DNA from: Kribbella flavida DSM 17836
Lineage (GTDB): Bacteria; Actinomycetota; Actinomycetes; Propionibacteriales; Kribbellaceae
Direction: 5' to 3'
Assembly (NCBI RefSeq): GCF_000024345.1
Contig: NC_013729.1
Coordinates: 5,890,001-5,954,000, forward strand
Length of the DNA stretch: 64,000 nucleotides
Positions 51,099 through 59,129 of the stretch are shown here, piece after piece. The first letter of the stretch is position 1. Every line of letters begins with the position of its first letter. Position numbers and translations under genes: made by a program. The notes under the pieces are model-generated. The model saw only the letters and a program-made list of their open reading frames with translations, ran no database searches and was not told where the DNA came from.

Positions 51099-51965
51099 TC
51101 AACTGCCGTCCGACCCGAGCCGGTCCTGCACGCGGCGCTCCCGGGCCTGCGGGCTCTCCGCCTCGGCGACGTCCTGGGACGCGACCTCGGCGGCCTCCGC
51201 GGCGGCCGCGTCGGCCAGCTCGCCGGCCTTGACGATGTAGCTGACCGCCTCGTCCGCGTCGTCGGTGAGCGTGAACATCTCCAGGTCCGCCGCCGAGATC
51301 TTGCCGTCGGCAAGCATGGTCTCGCGCAACCAGTCCACCAGCCCGCTCCAGTACGACGTACCGAACAGCACCACCGGGAACGAGGTGACCTTGCGGGTCT
51401 GGGCCAGCGTCAGCGCCTCGAACAGCTCGTCCAGCGTGCCGAACCCGCCGGGCATCACCACGAAGCCCTGCGCGTACTTGACGAACATCGTCTTGCGGGT
51501 GAAGAAGTACCGGAAGTTCATCCCGATGTCGACCCACTCGTTCAGGCCGCTCTCGAAGGGCAGCTCGATGCCGAGCCCGACCGACACCCCACCGGCCTCG
51601 GAGGCGCCCTTGTTGGCCGCCTCCATCACGCCCGGCCCACCGCCGGTGATCACCGCGTAGCCGGCGCCGACCAGCTTGCGCCCGACCTCCTCCGCCGCGG
51701 CGTACATCGGGTCGTCCGGCCGGGTCCGCGCGGAGCCGAACACGCTGATCGCCGGACCGAGCTCGGCGAGCATGCCGAAGCCCTCGATGAACTCCGACTG
51801 GATCCGCAGCACCCGCCACGGGTCGGTGTGCACCCAGTCCGACGGTCCCCTGCTGTCCAGCAGCCGCTGCTCGGAGGTGGACTGCTGCACCTGGTTGCGC
51901 CGCATCACCACCGGTCCGCGCTGCTGCGACAGCTGCGGACGGTCTGGATGGATCGAATCTGCCAT
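51099..51965 (-). CDS. LOG-family (TIGR00730) Rossmann-fold protein
   Basis: A 288-residue protein. The core carries AVITGGGPGVMEAANKGA and the LOG signature PGGFGTLDELFEALTLAQ. LOG proteins hydrolyse cytokinin-type nucleoside 5'-monophosphates to base and ribose-5-P; the bacterial role is uncertain. A long N-terminal region (about 75 residues) precedes the fold, and the C-terminus is Ala/Glu-rich. It is upstream of the DivIVA gene by 88 bp and downstream of dapE on the same strand. Confidence 0.9.
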   Translation of the reverse strand: MADSIHPDRPQLSQQRGPVVMRRNQVQQSTSEQRLLDSRGPSDWVHTDPWRVLRIQSEFIEGFGMLAELGPAISVFGSARTRPDDPMYAAAEEVGRKLVGAGYAVITGGGPGVMEAANKGASEAGGVSVGLGIELPFESGLNEWVDIGMNFRYFFTRKTMFVKYAQGFVVMPGGFGTLDELFEALTLAQTRKVTSFPVVLFGTSYWSGLVDWLRETMLADGKISAADLEMFTLTDDADEAVSYIVKAGELADAAAAEAAEVASQDVAEAESPQARERRVQDRLGSDGS

Positions 51966-52018
51966 GCCCCCAGATTAGTGCGGCGGCTCGGCTCGGGTCC
52001 GCGCCACCGCGCCGCCGC

Positions 52019-53080
52019 TCAGGCTGTCAACCAAGTCCTCAACCGCTGTTCACACTGCTCGATCTCCGCCTCCGGCACGAACTCCTCCTGCTTGTGCGCG
52101 AGCAGCGGATCGCCCGGCCCGTAGTTCACCGCCGGTACGCCGAGCAGCGAGAACCTGGCCACGTCGGTCCAGCCGAACTTCGGCTTCGGCTCGCCGCCCA
52201 CCACCTGCAGGAACGCCGCCGCCGCGGGCCGCTCCAGCCCCGGCAGGCCACCCGGCGCCGAGTCGGTCACGGTGACCTCGAACCCCTCGAACACCTCCCG
52301 CAGGTGCGCCTCGGCCTCGGCCTCCGACCGGTTCGGCGCGAACCGGTAGTTGATCGACACCGTGCACAGGTCCGGCACGACGTTGCCGGCGACCCCGCCG
52401 CTGATCCCGACCGCGTTCAGCCCCTCGCGGTACTCCAGCCCGTCGATCGGCACCCGCCGCGGCTCGTACGCCGCCAGCCGGGCCAGCACGTCGCCGGCGG
52501 CGTGGATCGCGTTGCGGCCCATCCAGGAGCGGGCCGAGTGGGCCCGTTCGCCGCGGGTGGTCACCTCGATCCGCATCGTGCCCTGGCAACCGGCCTCGAC
52601 CACCGCGTTCGACGGCTCCATCACCACCGCGAACACCCCTTCGAGCAGTTCCGGGTTCGACCGGGACAGCTTGAACAGGCCGTTGCGCTCGGCCTCGATC
52701 TCCTCGCAGTCGTAGAAGATGTAGGTGACGTCGCGGTTGGGGTCGGCCAGGGTCGCGGCCAGCCGCAGCCCGACGGCGACCCCGCCCTTCATGTCGCAGG
52801 CGCCGAGCCCGTGGATCAGCCCGTCGGCGCGGCGCGACGGCAGGTTGCCGTTCAGCGGCACGGTGTCCAGGTGCCCGGCGATGACGATCCGCTCGGCCCG
52901 GCCCAGGTCGGTCCGGGCGACCACGGTGTTGCCGTGCCGGAACACCTTCAGATGCCCGTACGCCGACAACGCGGCCTCGACCGCGTCCGCCAGCTCCTCC
53001 TCGGTCCCGCTGACCGACGAGACGTCGACCAGCGCCGCCGTCAGCTCGGGACTGGTTGCGGTCAGATCAAGCTTGGTCAT
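52019..53080 (-). CDS. dapE: succinyl-diaminopimelate desuccinylase
   Basis: A 353-residue M20 metallohydrolase that frees L,L-diaminopimelate for lysine and peptidoglycan synthesis. Metal residues: IAGHLDTVPLNG (His, Asp), GACDMKGGVA (bridging Asp), FYDCEEIEAERNG (Glu pair), and a late His in LLAHKQEEFV. ATG 53080 and its GGGAGG ribosome site are inside the right end of repeat copy B. The frame stays open through the repeat to ATG 53161, which would add 27 residues unlike any M20 protein. Confidence 0.94.
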   Translation of the reverse strand: MTKLDLTATSPELTAALVDVSSVSGTEEELADAVEAALSAYGHLKVFRHGNTVVARTDLGRAERIVIAGHLDTVPLNGNLPSRRADGLIHGLGACDMKGGVAVGLRLAATLADPNRDVTYIFYDCEEIEAERNGLFKLSRSNPELLEGVFAVVMEPSNAVVEAGCQGTMRIEVTTRGERAHSARSWMGRNAIHAAGDVLARLAAYEPRRVPIDGLEYREGLNAVGISGGVAGNVVPDLCTVSINYRFAPNRSEAEAEAHLREVFEGFEVTVTDSAPGGLPGLERPAAAAFLQVVGGEPKPKFGWTDVARFSLLGVPAVNYGPGDPLLAHKQEEFVPEAEIEQCEQRLRTWLTA

Positions 53081-53185
53081 GGGGCCTCCCGGCCTGGACT
53101 GAGGAGTGAAGGGAGCGAAGCGACCGGAGCGACGAGGGGAGGGCGGGAGTCCCAGCCCCATGACTTGCCGCGCCGGAGGCGCGGC
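53076..53185 (-). repeat. dispersed repeat, copy B (start-codon-bearing)
   Basis: Minus orientation: hairpin GCCGCGCC-TCC-GGCGCGGC (53185-53167), then an 89-bp unit (53164-53076) bounded by GTCATGGGGC and GCCCCATGAC. The right arm (CAGGCCGGGAGGCCCCATG) gives dapE its ribosome site and start. The hairpin begins 3 bp after the stop of the upstream VOC gene. It is about 90 % identical to copy C by eye. Confidence 0.88.
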
Positions 53186-53188
53186 AAT

Positions 53189-53863
53189 TCAGGACGGCAG
53201 GAACACGCAGAACTCGTTGCCTTCGGGGTCGGCGCAGACGTGCCAGCCGATCTCGCCGTCCTTGGGCCGCAGCAGTGTCGCACCCGCGGCCAGCACCGGC
53301 TCCAGGGCGTCCGCGGTGACGTCCCAGTGGATCCGGTTCTTCACCGTCTTCGGCTCCGGCACCGGCACGAACACCCAGTACTTGAACGGCATGCCCGGCA
53401 CGTTCTCCAGCCAGCACCACGGCTTGCCCTCGTCGTGCGCGACGTCGCCGCCGACCACCTCGGCCCACCAGCGCGCCTGCCGCTCCGGCTCGGCCGAGTC
53501 CACCACCAGCTCCATCACCCGGTACTCCGGAGCGCTGTCCCGCACGAACCCGCAGAACTCCCCACCCTCCGGATCCTCCATCACCGCCCAGGGCTGCTCG
53601 TCGCTGATCGGGCTCTGCACCTTCGCACCGAGCTTCTCCAGCTCCTCGATCGCGGTGGTGTGCACGTCCAGGTGGACCCGCTGCTTCACCGACCGCGGCT
53701 CGGCCACCTTGTTGATCCAGATCGTCTGCTCCGGCCGGCCCCCGACCAGCACCTCCGGGTTGTCGGCCGGCGGCGTCAGCCCCAGCACCTGCCCCCAGAA
53801 AGCCGTCATCACACTCGGACAGTTGACGTCCACACACAGGTCCTTGAACCGCGCAACACTCAT
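53189..53863 (-). CDS. VOC-fold protein with two glyoxalase-like domains
   Basis: A 224-residue protein made of two vicinal-oxygen-chelate domains (residues about 4-112 and 117-224). Each ends in the same kind of strand (WAVMEDPEGGEFCGFV and IGWHVCADPEGNEFCVFL). It is related to glyoxalase/bleomycin-resistance and actinobacterial PhnB-like proteins. No enzyme activity is assigned. Repeat copy B follows its stop; the four-palindrome array lies upstream. Confidence 0.85.
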   Translation of the reverse strand: MSVARFKDLCVDVNCPSVMTAFWGQVLGLTPPADNPEVLVGGRPEQTIWINKVAEPRSVKQRVHLDVHTTAIEELEKLGAKVQSPISDEQPWAVMEDPEGGEFCGFVRDSAPEYRVMELVVDSAEPERQARWWAEVVGGDVAHDEGKPWCWLENVPGMPFKYWVFVPVPEPKTVKNRIHWDVTADALEPVLAAGATLLRPKDGEIGWHVCADPEGNEFCVFLPS

Positions 53864-53923
53864 CCCCCAAGGCTAAAGCTTCCCCTCCCACCCCTCGTAC
53901 ACGACGCCCGCCCTCCCTCCCCC

Positions 53924-54398
53924 ACCTTGAGCACCCGCCAGCCACCAACCGCCGCCACAAACAGCTGGCGGGTGCCCAAGGTCGCCGCACCGGCACCGCA
54001 GTACCCCACCTCCCCCGCACGAGGACCACTCACCCCTTCACCCCGCACATCTCTACGCCCGCCCCTCTCCCCCACCTTGAGCACCCGTCAGCCACCAACC
54101 GCCGCCACAAACGGCTGGCGGGTGCCCAAGGTCGCCGCGCCGGCACCGCAGTACCCCCTACCCCCGCCGTGGCGCACCCCTTCCGCCCCGACCTTGAGCA
54201 CCGTCAGCCACCAACCGCCCCGCCACAAACGGCTGGCGGGCGCCCAAGGTCGCCGCGCCGAAACCGCAGTACCCCACCTACCCCCGCACGAGGACCCCTC
54301 ACCCCAGCACGCCTCGACGCCCACCCCTCCCACCGCCACCTTGAGCACCTGCCAGCCATCGACCGCCCCGCCACAAACGGCTGGTGGGTGCTCAAAGT
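53924..54398. repeat. array of four long palindromes
   Basis: Four imperfect tandem units, each with arms of about 19 bp (ACCTTGAGCACCCGCCAGC against GCTGGCGGGTGCCCAAGGT), at 53924-53982, 54074-54132, 54191-54250 and 54338-54398. The loop has a conserved ACAAAC-GGCTGG side. Linkers between units share GTCGCCGC, GCACCGCAGTACCCC and CGCACGAGGAC blocks. Spacing is 150, 118 and 148 bp. The array fills the 595-bp gap between the co-directional CGNR and VOC genes; no gene is seen in it. Confidence 0.85.
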
Positions 54399-54458
54399 CG
54401 CTCGGGGTACGCCGGGGTACGCCGCGGCGCGGGGTGGGGCTGCGGGAGGTGCAGGGGG

Positions 54459-55046
54459 TCAGGTGGTGCGTTTGCGGTAGTGGCGGTTGACGCGTTCGCG
54501 GTTGCCGCAGGCCGGGGAGCACCAGGTTTGGCGCGGGTCGGTCTGGAGGAAGTACCGGACGCAGCGTGCCGCCGGGCAGGCGCGCAGGCGGGCCAGGTCG
54601 GGTCCGGTGAGGAAGTCGATGGTCGAGCGGGCGACCGCGCCGGTGAGCAGCAGCACCGGGTCCGACGTGCGCGCCGACCAGGTGACGGCCGGCGCGGGGT
54701 CGTCGTCCGGCCAGGTGAGCTGCGGAGTACCGAGCTGGTCGGCTATCCGGTTGAGGCGTTGCAGCGCGGTGCCCGGTTCGAGCGGGTCGGCGATCTCCAC
54801 CTTGGTCGGAGGCGCCGGACGGATCGCCCGCGCGAAGAGATTGCGGACGACAACGCGCAGGTCGATCAGCGCCGGGCGTACCGAAGCCGGCCCGGGGAGG
54901 TCGACCGGATGCCCGACGAGCTCGGTGACCTGCGGCGCGGTGCGGTGCAGCCAGGCGGTCACGCCGGCGTCGTCGGCGAAGCTGTCCGCGATGCCGCCGT
55001 GGCCGTCGTGGCCAACAGTGGCCGCGAGGTCCAGAGCGAGCGCCAT
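54459..55046 (-). CDS. CGNR zinc-finger regulator
   Basis: A 195-residue protein with an N-terminal ABATE-like helical region and C-terminal zinc finger CPAARCVRYFLQTDPRQTWC followed by SPACGNRERVNRHY, with the canonical CGNR tetrad. Probable DNA-binding regulator. It is divergent from a maleylpyruvate-isomerase-like gene 93 bp away with an 8-bp inverted repeat in the gap. Relation to the second CGNR protein in the window (27959) is by family only; the sequences differ widely. Confidence 0.87.
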   Translation of the reverse strand: MALALDLAATVGHDGHGGIADSFADDAGVTAWLHRTAPQVTELVGHPVDLPGPASVRPALIDLRVVVRNLFARAIRPAPPTKVEIADPLEPGTALQRLNRIADQLGTPQLTWPDDDPAPAVTWSARTSDPVLLLTGAVARSTIDFLTGPDLARLRACPAARCVRYFLQTDPRQTWCSPACGNRERVNRHYRKRTT

Positions 55047-55101
55047 ACCCCGCAGTCTAATGGGAAAGCCGGTTGCTGCCGTATGAGGGCGTGCCCTAGG
55101 G

Positions 55102-55134
55102 TCCTAACGACACGATACAGATCTACCGTTAGGA
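55102..55134 (+). promoter_or_regulatory. inverted repeat overlapping a ribosome-binding site
   Basis: TCCTAACG (55102-55109) and CGTTAGGA (55127-55134) are perfect complements 17 bp apart. The right arm contains the AGGAG Shine-Dalgarno of the next gene (start 55140). It could be an operator for the divergent CGNR protein or an RNA hairpin that hides the ribosome site. Confidence 0.5.
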
Positions 55135-55139
55135 GCGAC

Positions 55140-55799
55140 ATGCTGAGACCCGAGGTGCCGGTTGCGGTCGAGCGGTTGAACGAGGTGCTGGCCGGAGTCG
55201 ACGACGACCTCGTCCGGGCGCCGTCGGCGCTGCCCGGCTGGTCCCGGGCGCACGTGATCGCACACCTGGCGAACTTCAGCGACGCGATGACCCGGCAGGT
55301 CGAGCAGGCGCTCGCCGGGCGGCTGGTCGAGTTCTACGACGGCGGCCGGCCGGCCCGGGACGCGGCGATCGAGGCGGGCGCCCGGCGCTCTGCGGAGGAG
55401 CTTCGGAACCACGCGAAGCGGGCAACGGCCGAGCTGCTTGCGGCCTGGCAGCGGGTGGACGACTGGAGCCGACCGGTCAAGCACCGCGACGGCACCCTCG
55501 CGGACACCGTCTACACCGGCTGGCGCGAGCTGGAGGTGCACACGGCCGACCTGGCCCTCGCCCCGACCACCGACGACTGGTCGGAGGCCTTCTGCCTGCA
55601 CCTGCTCGAGTTCCTCCAGCCGCGCGTCCCTGAGGGAGTCCGCCTGGTCCTGCAGACTCCAGACGTCCACTGGGCCCACGGCTCCGGCACCGACACTGTG
55701 GTCGCAGGGCGGCTCACCGACGTGACCGCCTGGATGGCAGGCCGCCGTCCCCGAGGCCCGTTGACCGGCGACCTCCCGGAGCTGGCGCCCTGGCCCTGA
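55140..55799 (+). CDS. maleylpyruvate-isomerase-like (DinB superfamily) protein
   Basis: A 219-residue protein of the mycothiol-dependent maleylpyruvate isomerase type. The N-terminal DinB four-helix domain has metal-type His residues in GWSRAHVIAHLANFSDAM and in WRELEVHTADL, followed by a short MDMPI C-terminal domain. Members use mycothiol to isomerise maleylpyruvate or detoxify electrophiles; here there is no gentisate pathway beside it, so the substrate is open. Start ATG 55140 with TAGGAG upstream. Confidence 0.85.
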   Translation: MLRPEVPVAVERLNEVLAGVDDDLVRAPSALPGWSRAHVIAHLANFSDAMTRQVEQALAGRLVEFYDGGRPARDAAIEAGARRSAEELRNHAKRATAELLAAWQRVDDWSRPVKHRDGTLADTVYTGWRELEVHTADLALAPTTDDWSEAFCLHLLEFLQPRVPEGVRLVLQTPDVHWAHGSGTDTVVAGRLTDVTAWMAGRRPRGPLTGDLPELAPWP

Positions 55800-55808
55800 T
55801 CCAGCCGG

Positions 55809-56606
55809 CTACTTCAGGCCAGTGGTCTTCATCGCGTCGACCAGGCGTTTCTGGCCGGCGACAAAGACCGCGACGGTCGGGATCGCGGCGATCACCGCGG
55901 CGGCGAGAATGAGGTTCCACGCGGAGGCGTACTGACCCTGCAGCCCCGAGATGCCGAGCTGCACCACCCGCAGGTCGGGGTTGCGGGTGATGGTCAGCGG
56001 CCAGAGGAAGGCATTCCAGTTGGCCAGGAAGAACAGCACCGACAGCGACGCGAGCACAGGCCGGCTGAGCGGCAGGATGACACTCCAGTACCGGCGCCAG
56101 TAGCCGCAGCCGTCCAGGTCGGCCGCCTCCTCCAGTTCGCGCGGGATGTTCAGGTAGTACTGCCGCAGCAGGAAGATGCCGAAGGCATGGAAGATGCTCG
56201 GCACGATCAGCCCGGCGTAGCTGTCCAGCAGGTTGAGCTGCTTGGCGACCAGGAACAACGGCACCAGGATCACCGGCAGCGACACCAGCAGCGTCGACAT
56301 GATGCCGGAGAAGATCAGTGCGCGGCCGGGGAACCGCAGCCGGGCCAGCGCGTACGCCGCCATCGAGTGGAAGAACAGCGCGATCACGGTGACCGCCACC
56401 GACACGATCGCGCTGTTCAGCAGGAACCTCGGCAGCGGGAACTTCAGCAGCACGTACTGCAGGTTGTCCAGCGTCCAGCTCGACGGCCAGCCGAACGAGA
56501 ACACGTCCTCGGCCGGTTTCAGCACACTGACCAGCACCCACAGCAACGGCGCGACCGCGACCAGCGCCAGGACGTGCGCCAGGACGGGAAAGAACCTAGT
56601 CCTCAT
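55809..56606 (-). CDS. sugar ABC transporter permease, MalG type
   Basis: A 265-residue CUT1 permease with six helices and EAA loop RELEEAADLDGCGYWRRYWS. Third transport gene of the second sugar island. Its start overlaps the 3' end of the MalF-type permease by 11 bp. No signal of damage in this gene itself. Confidence 0.92.
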   Translation of the reverse strand: MRTRFFPVLAHVLALVAVAPLLWVLVSVLKPAEDVFSFGWPSSWTLDNLQYVLLKFPLPRFLLNSAIVSVAVTVIALFFHSMAAYALARLRFPGRALIFSGIMSTLLVSLPVILVPLFLVAKQLNLLDSYAGLIVPSIFHAFGIFLLRQYYLNIPRELEEAADLDGCGYWRRYWSVILPLSRPVLASLSVLFFLANWNAFLWPLTITRNPDLRVVQLGISGLQGQYASAWNLILAAAVIAAIPTVAVFVAGQKRLVDAMKTTGLK

Positions 56607-57551
56607 CGAAACGGCCTCCCTTGGTGAAGGCGAACATCAGGCCGGTGCAGAGCACCAGGATCGCCACCACGACGGTGGTCAGCGCCGCGGCGTACCCGAG
56701 GTTGTTGAAGGTGAAGGCCTGCTCGTAGATGTAGAGCACGACCGTGCTGGTGGCCCGCGCCGGACCACCCTTGGTCAGCACGAAGACCAGGTCGAACGCC
56801 TGCAGGCCGGTGACCGCGCCGATGGTGGAGTTGACCACCACGAAGAAGCTGGTCGGCCGCAGCAACGGGGGATCACGAACCGGAACCGCTGGCAGGCCGA
56901 CGCCCCGTCGATCTGGGCGGCGTCCTCGAGCTCCTTCGGCACGTCCTTCAGCCCGGCCAGCAGGACCAGCATCTGGTAGCCCATCACGAACCAGACGCTG
57001 ATCACCACGTACGTGCCGAGCGCGAGCGACGGCGTGCCGAGGAACGACACGTCGCCGAGCCCGAACGGCGCCAGCAGCTTCGACACCGCGCCGCGCTTGT
57101 CGACCAGCAGGAACTGCCAGATCAGGCCGACCACGACCAGGCTGACCACGTGCGGCAGGAAGAACGCCGACCGGACCCAGCCGATGCCGCGGAAGTGGTT
57201 GCGGACCAGCATCGCCAGCCCGAAGCTGATCACGAACGCGATCGGCACGAAGCTGACCACGTAGATCGCGGTGATCTTCAGCGACGCCCAGAGCTGGTCG
57301 TCGCTGCCCATCAGCCGGTAGTTGGCCAGCCCGACGTACTGGTAGTTGCCGAAGCCGTCGACCTTGAAGAACGCGACGCCGAGCGCGAGCACCATCGGCA
57401 CCGCGACGAACGCGAGCAGTCCGAGCAGGTCCGGCGCCAGGAACGCGTACGCCGCCAGCGCCTCGCGTCGCCTGCGGGTCATCGGCGCCTTGGCGCGGGT
57501 CGGTGGCACCCGCACCGGCGGCTTGGACGGGGGCGCTGTCGTGGTCGCCAT
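56596..57551 (-). pseudogene. sugar ABC transporter permease, MalF type, with frameshift
   Basis: Begins at ATG 57551 (MATTTAPPSKPP) and reads as a normal MalF-type permease through GYQMLVLLAGL and the EAA loop KELEDAAQIDGASACQRFRF. It then runs into nonsense after a run of five G (plus strand 56867-56871). The rest of the family sequence (LLRPTSFFVVVNSTIGAVTG onward to 56596) follows in another frame. One missing base at the homopolymer explains it. Either a sequencing error, a recent mutation that would disable the importer, or slippage. Overlaps the binding-protein gene by 1 bp. Confidence 0.82.
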
Positions 57552-58915
57552 CAGCTGATGGGCGCGCCTTGGTAGGTCTGCAGGAAGGTGTCGATCCGCT
57601 GCGCCGCGTCGGCCGCCGCCTTGGCCGGGTCCGCTCCGTTCAGCTGGCAGGCCTGGATCGCGTCCGCGATCGGCTGGTACACCTCCGGTGGGAACCGCGG
57701 CTCGGGCCGGCCGGTCGGCGCGATCTCGCCGACGAACTGCTTCAGCACGCCCTCGGCGAACGCGCCCTTCGCGTCGGCGGCCTGCTGGACCGACGTGCGC
57801 GGCGGCACGTTGGTCTTCACCACCGTGTTCCACTGCCGCTGCCGCTCGATGCCCTCGGCATCGGTCGAGCCCAGCGCCCAGGTGATGAACTTGGCCGCGG
57901 CTTCGGGGTTCTTGCCCTTGGAGTTGGCCACGAACGCCCAGCCGCCGAGGTCGGTGGCCGGCTTGCCGCCGGGCGGCGTGGGCAGCGGAATGATGCCGTA
58001 CTTGACGTTCTTCGCCTTGGTGCGCAGGTCCGCGACCGCCCAGATGCCGCTCTGCTGCATCGCGACCGCACCGGACCCGAGGTTGGAGACGACGTCGCCG
58101 CCACCGTCGCCGAGCGCCTTGCGCGGCGCCACCTTGGTCTTGATCGAGTCCTGCCAGAACTTCAGCGCCTGCACGGCGGCCGGCGAGTCGAAGGCGACCT
58201 TGCCGTCCTTGATCGGGGTCCCGTCGCCCTGCCAGAGGAACGGGTACCAGGTGAAGTTCTGGTAGTAGCCGGGCAGCGTCTCGAACATCACGCCGTACCG
58301 GTCCTTGCCGGTCAGCTTCTCGGCGACCGCGAGGGTCTGCTCCCAGGTCTTGGGCAGATCGGCCTCGGACAGGCCGGCCTTGGTGAAGGCCGCCTCGCTG
58401 TAGTACATCGCGAGCGGCTCGATCTCCATGGGCAGGCCGTAGACCTTGCCATCGACCGAGCGGGCCTCCAGCAGGCCGGGCAGATAGTCGGCCTTGGCTT
58501 CGGCGGGCAGCGCCGAGGACAGGTCCTGCAGTACGCCGCCGTTGCAGTACCGCAGGAAGTCGCCGGGGCTGATCAGGAAGATGTCCGGGCCCTCACCGGA
58601 CTGGAACGCCGTCTGCAGGGTGGTCCCGTTCAGGTAGTCCTTGCCGGGGATGTAGCGCAGCTTCACCTTCACGTCGTTGTTGGCGTTCCACTGCTCGGTC
58701 ATGTCGACGAACCACTTGCTCTGCGGGCCGCCGTCGTCGGACGGGCCGTAGAAGTTCCAGAACGACAGCTCCTTGCCGCCTCCACCACCGCTGCCGTCAC
58801 CTCCGCACGCGGTCAGCAGGGAGCCGCCGGCGGCCGAGGCGGCCAGCGCGCCGAGGCCGCCGCGCAGCACCGAACGCCGGCTGATCGGCCTGTTGGGAAA
58901 GGAGGGTGCGGGCAT
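57551..58915 (-). CDS. sugar-binding lipoprotein of second ABC importer, Tat-type signal
   Basis: A 454-residue CUT1 solute-binding protein. The N-terminus has a twin-arginine-like motif (SRRSVLRGG), a hydrophobic stretch and lipobox LTAC, so export as folded lipoprotein via Tat is likely. The mature part starts after a Gly-rich spacer (KELSFWNFYGPSDD). ATG 58915 with GGAG upstream. It leads the operon with the two permeases. The promoter and a LacI-type operator lie just upstream. No ATPase is encoded nearby. Confidence 0.92.
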   Translation of the reverse strand: MPAPSFPNRPISRRSVLRGGLGALAASAAGGSLLTACGGDGSGGGGGKELSFWNFYGPSDDGGPQSKWFVDMTEQWNANNDVKVKLRYIPGKDYLNGTTLQTAFQSGEGPDIFLISPGDFLRYCNGGVLQDLSSALPAEAKADYLPGLLEARSVDGKVYGLPMEIEPLAMYYSEAAFTKAGLSEADLPKTWEQTLAVAEKLTGKDRYGVMFETLPGYYQNFTWYPFLWQGDGTPIKDGKVAFDSPAAVQALKFWQDSIKTKVAPRKALGDGGGDVVSNLGSGAVAMQQSGIWAVADLRTKAKNVKYGIIPLPTPPGGKPATDLGGWAFVANSKGKNPEAAAKFITWALGSTDAEGIERQRQWNTVVKTNVPPRTSVQQAADAKGAFAEGVLKQFVGEIAPTGRPEPRFPPEVYQPIADAIQACQLNGADPAKAAADAAQRIDTFLQTYQGAPIS

Positions 58916-58948
58916 CGCGGGCTCCAGGGGGTCGCGCTCCGGATCTGG

Positions 58949-58993
58949 GCAATCGATTTCACGCAATCTACGAGCGAGGTCCGGGACGGTCAA
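58949..58993 (-). promoter_or_regulatory. promoter and LacI-type operator of second ABC operon
   Basis: Minus strand: TTGACC (58993-58988), 17-bp spacer, TAGATT (58970-58965), then 4 bp further the operator-like GAAATCGATTGC (58960-58949). The operator matches the perfect palindrome at 59092-59103 on the other side of the region in 10 of 12 positions. Confidence 0.68.
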
Positions 58994-59058
58994 GAGCGCA
59001 GCGGTCACGAGTTTGACCGGACAAAGCAACACGCCTTGTTTTGCTCGGGTTGCCGCCG

Positions 59059-59103
59059 TTGACACTGCGCACCGACGCTGCCTACGCTTCGGAAATCGAT
59101 TTC
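59059..59103 (+). promoter_or_regulatory. promoter and palindromic operator of SIS-kinase operon
   Basis: Plus strand: TTGACA (59059-59064), 18-bp spacer, TACGCT (59083-59088), then the perfect 12-bp palindrome GAAATCGATTTC (59092-59103) over the expected start site. The layout mirrors the divergent ABC promoter. The LacI regulator encoded at 61204 is the obvious candidate binder. Confidence 0.7.
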
Positions 59104-59129
59104 TGAGAGCAGACCGGAAGCGGGTCAGG

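Noticed and set aside
53924..54398. CRISPR array
   Set aside because: Repeats are palindromic units of about 60 bp with related, not unique, spacers and irregular spacing; no cas genes nearby.
53860..54490. Pro/Thr-rich open frames through the palindrome array
   Set aside because: They exist in several frames on both strands because of base composition; no start site or domain support.
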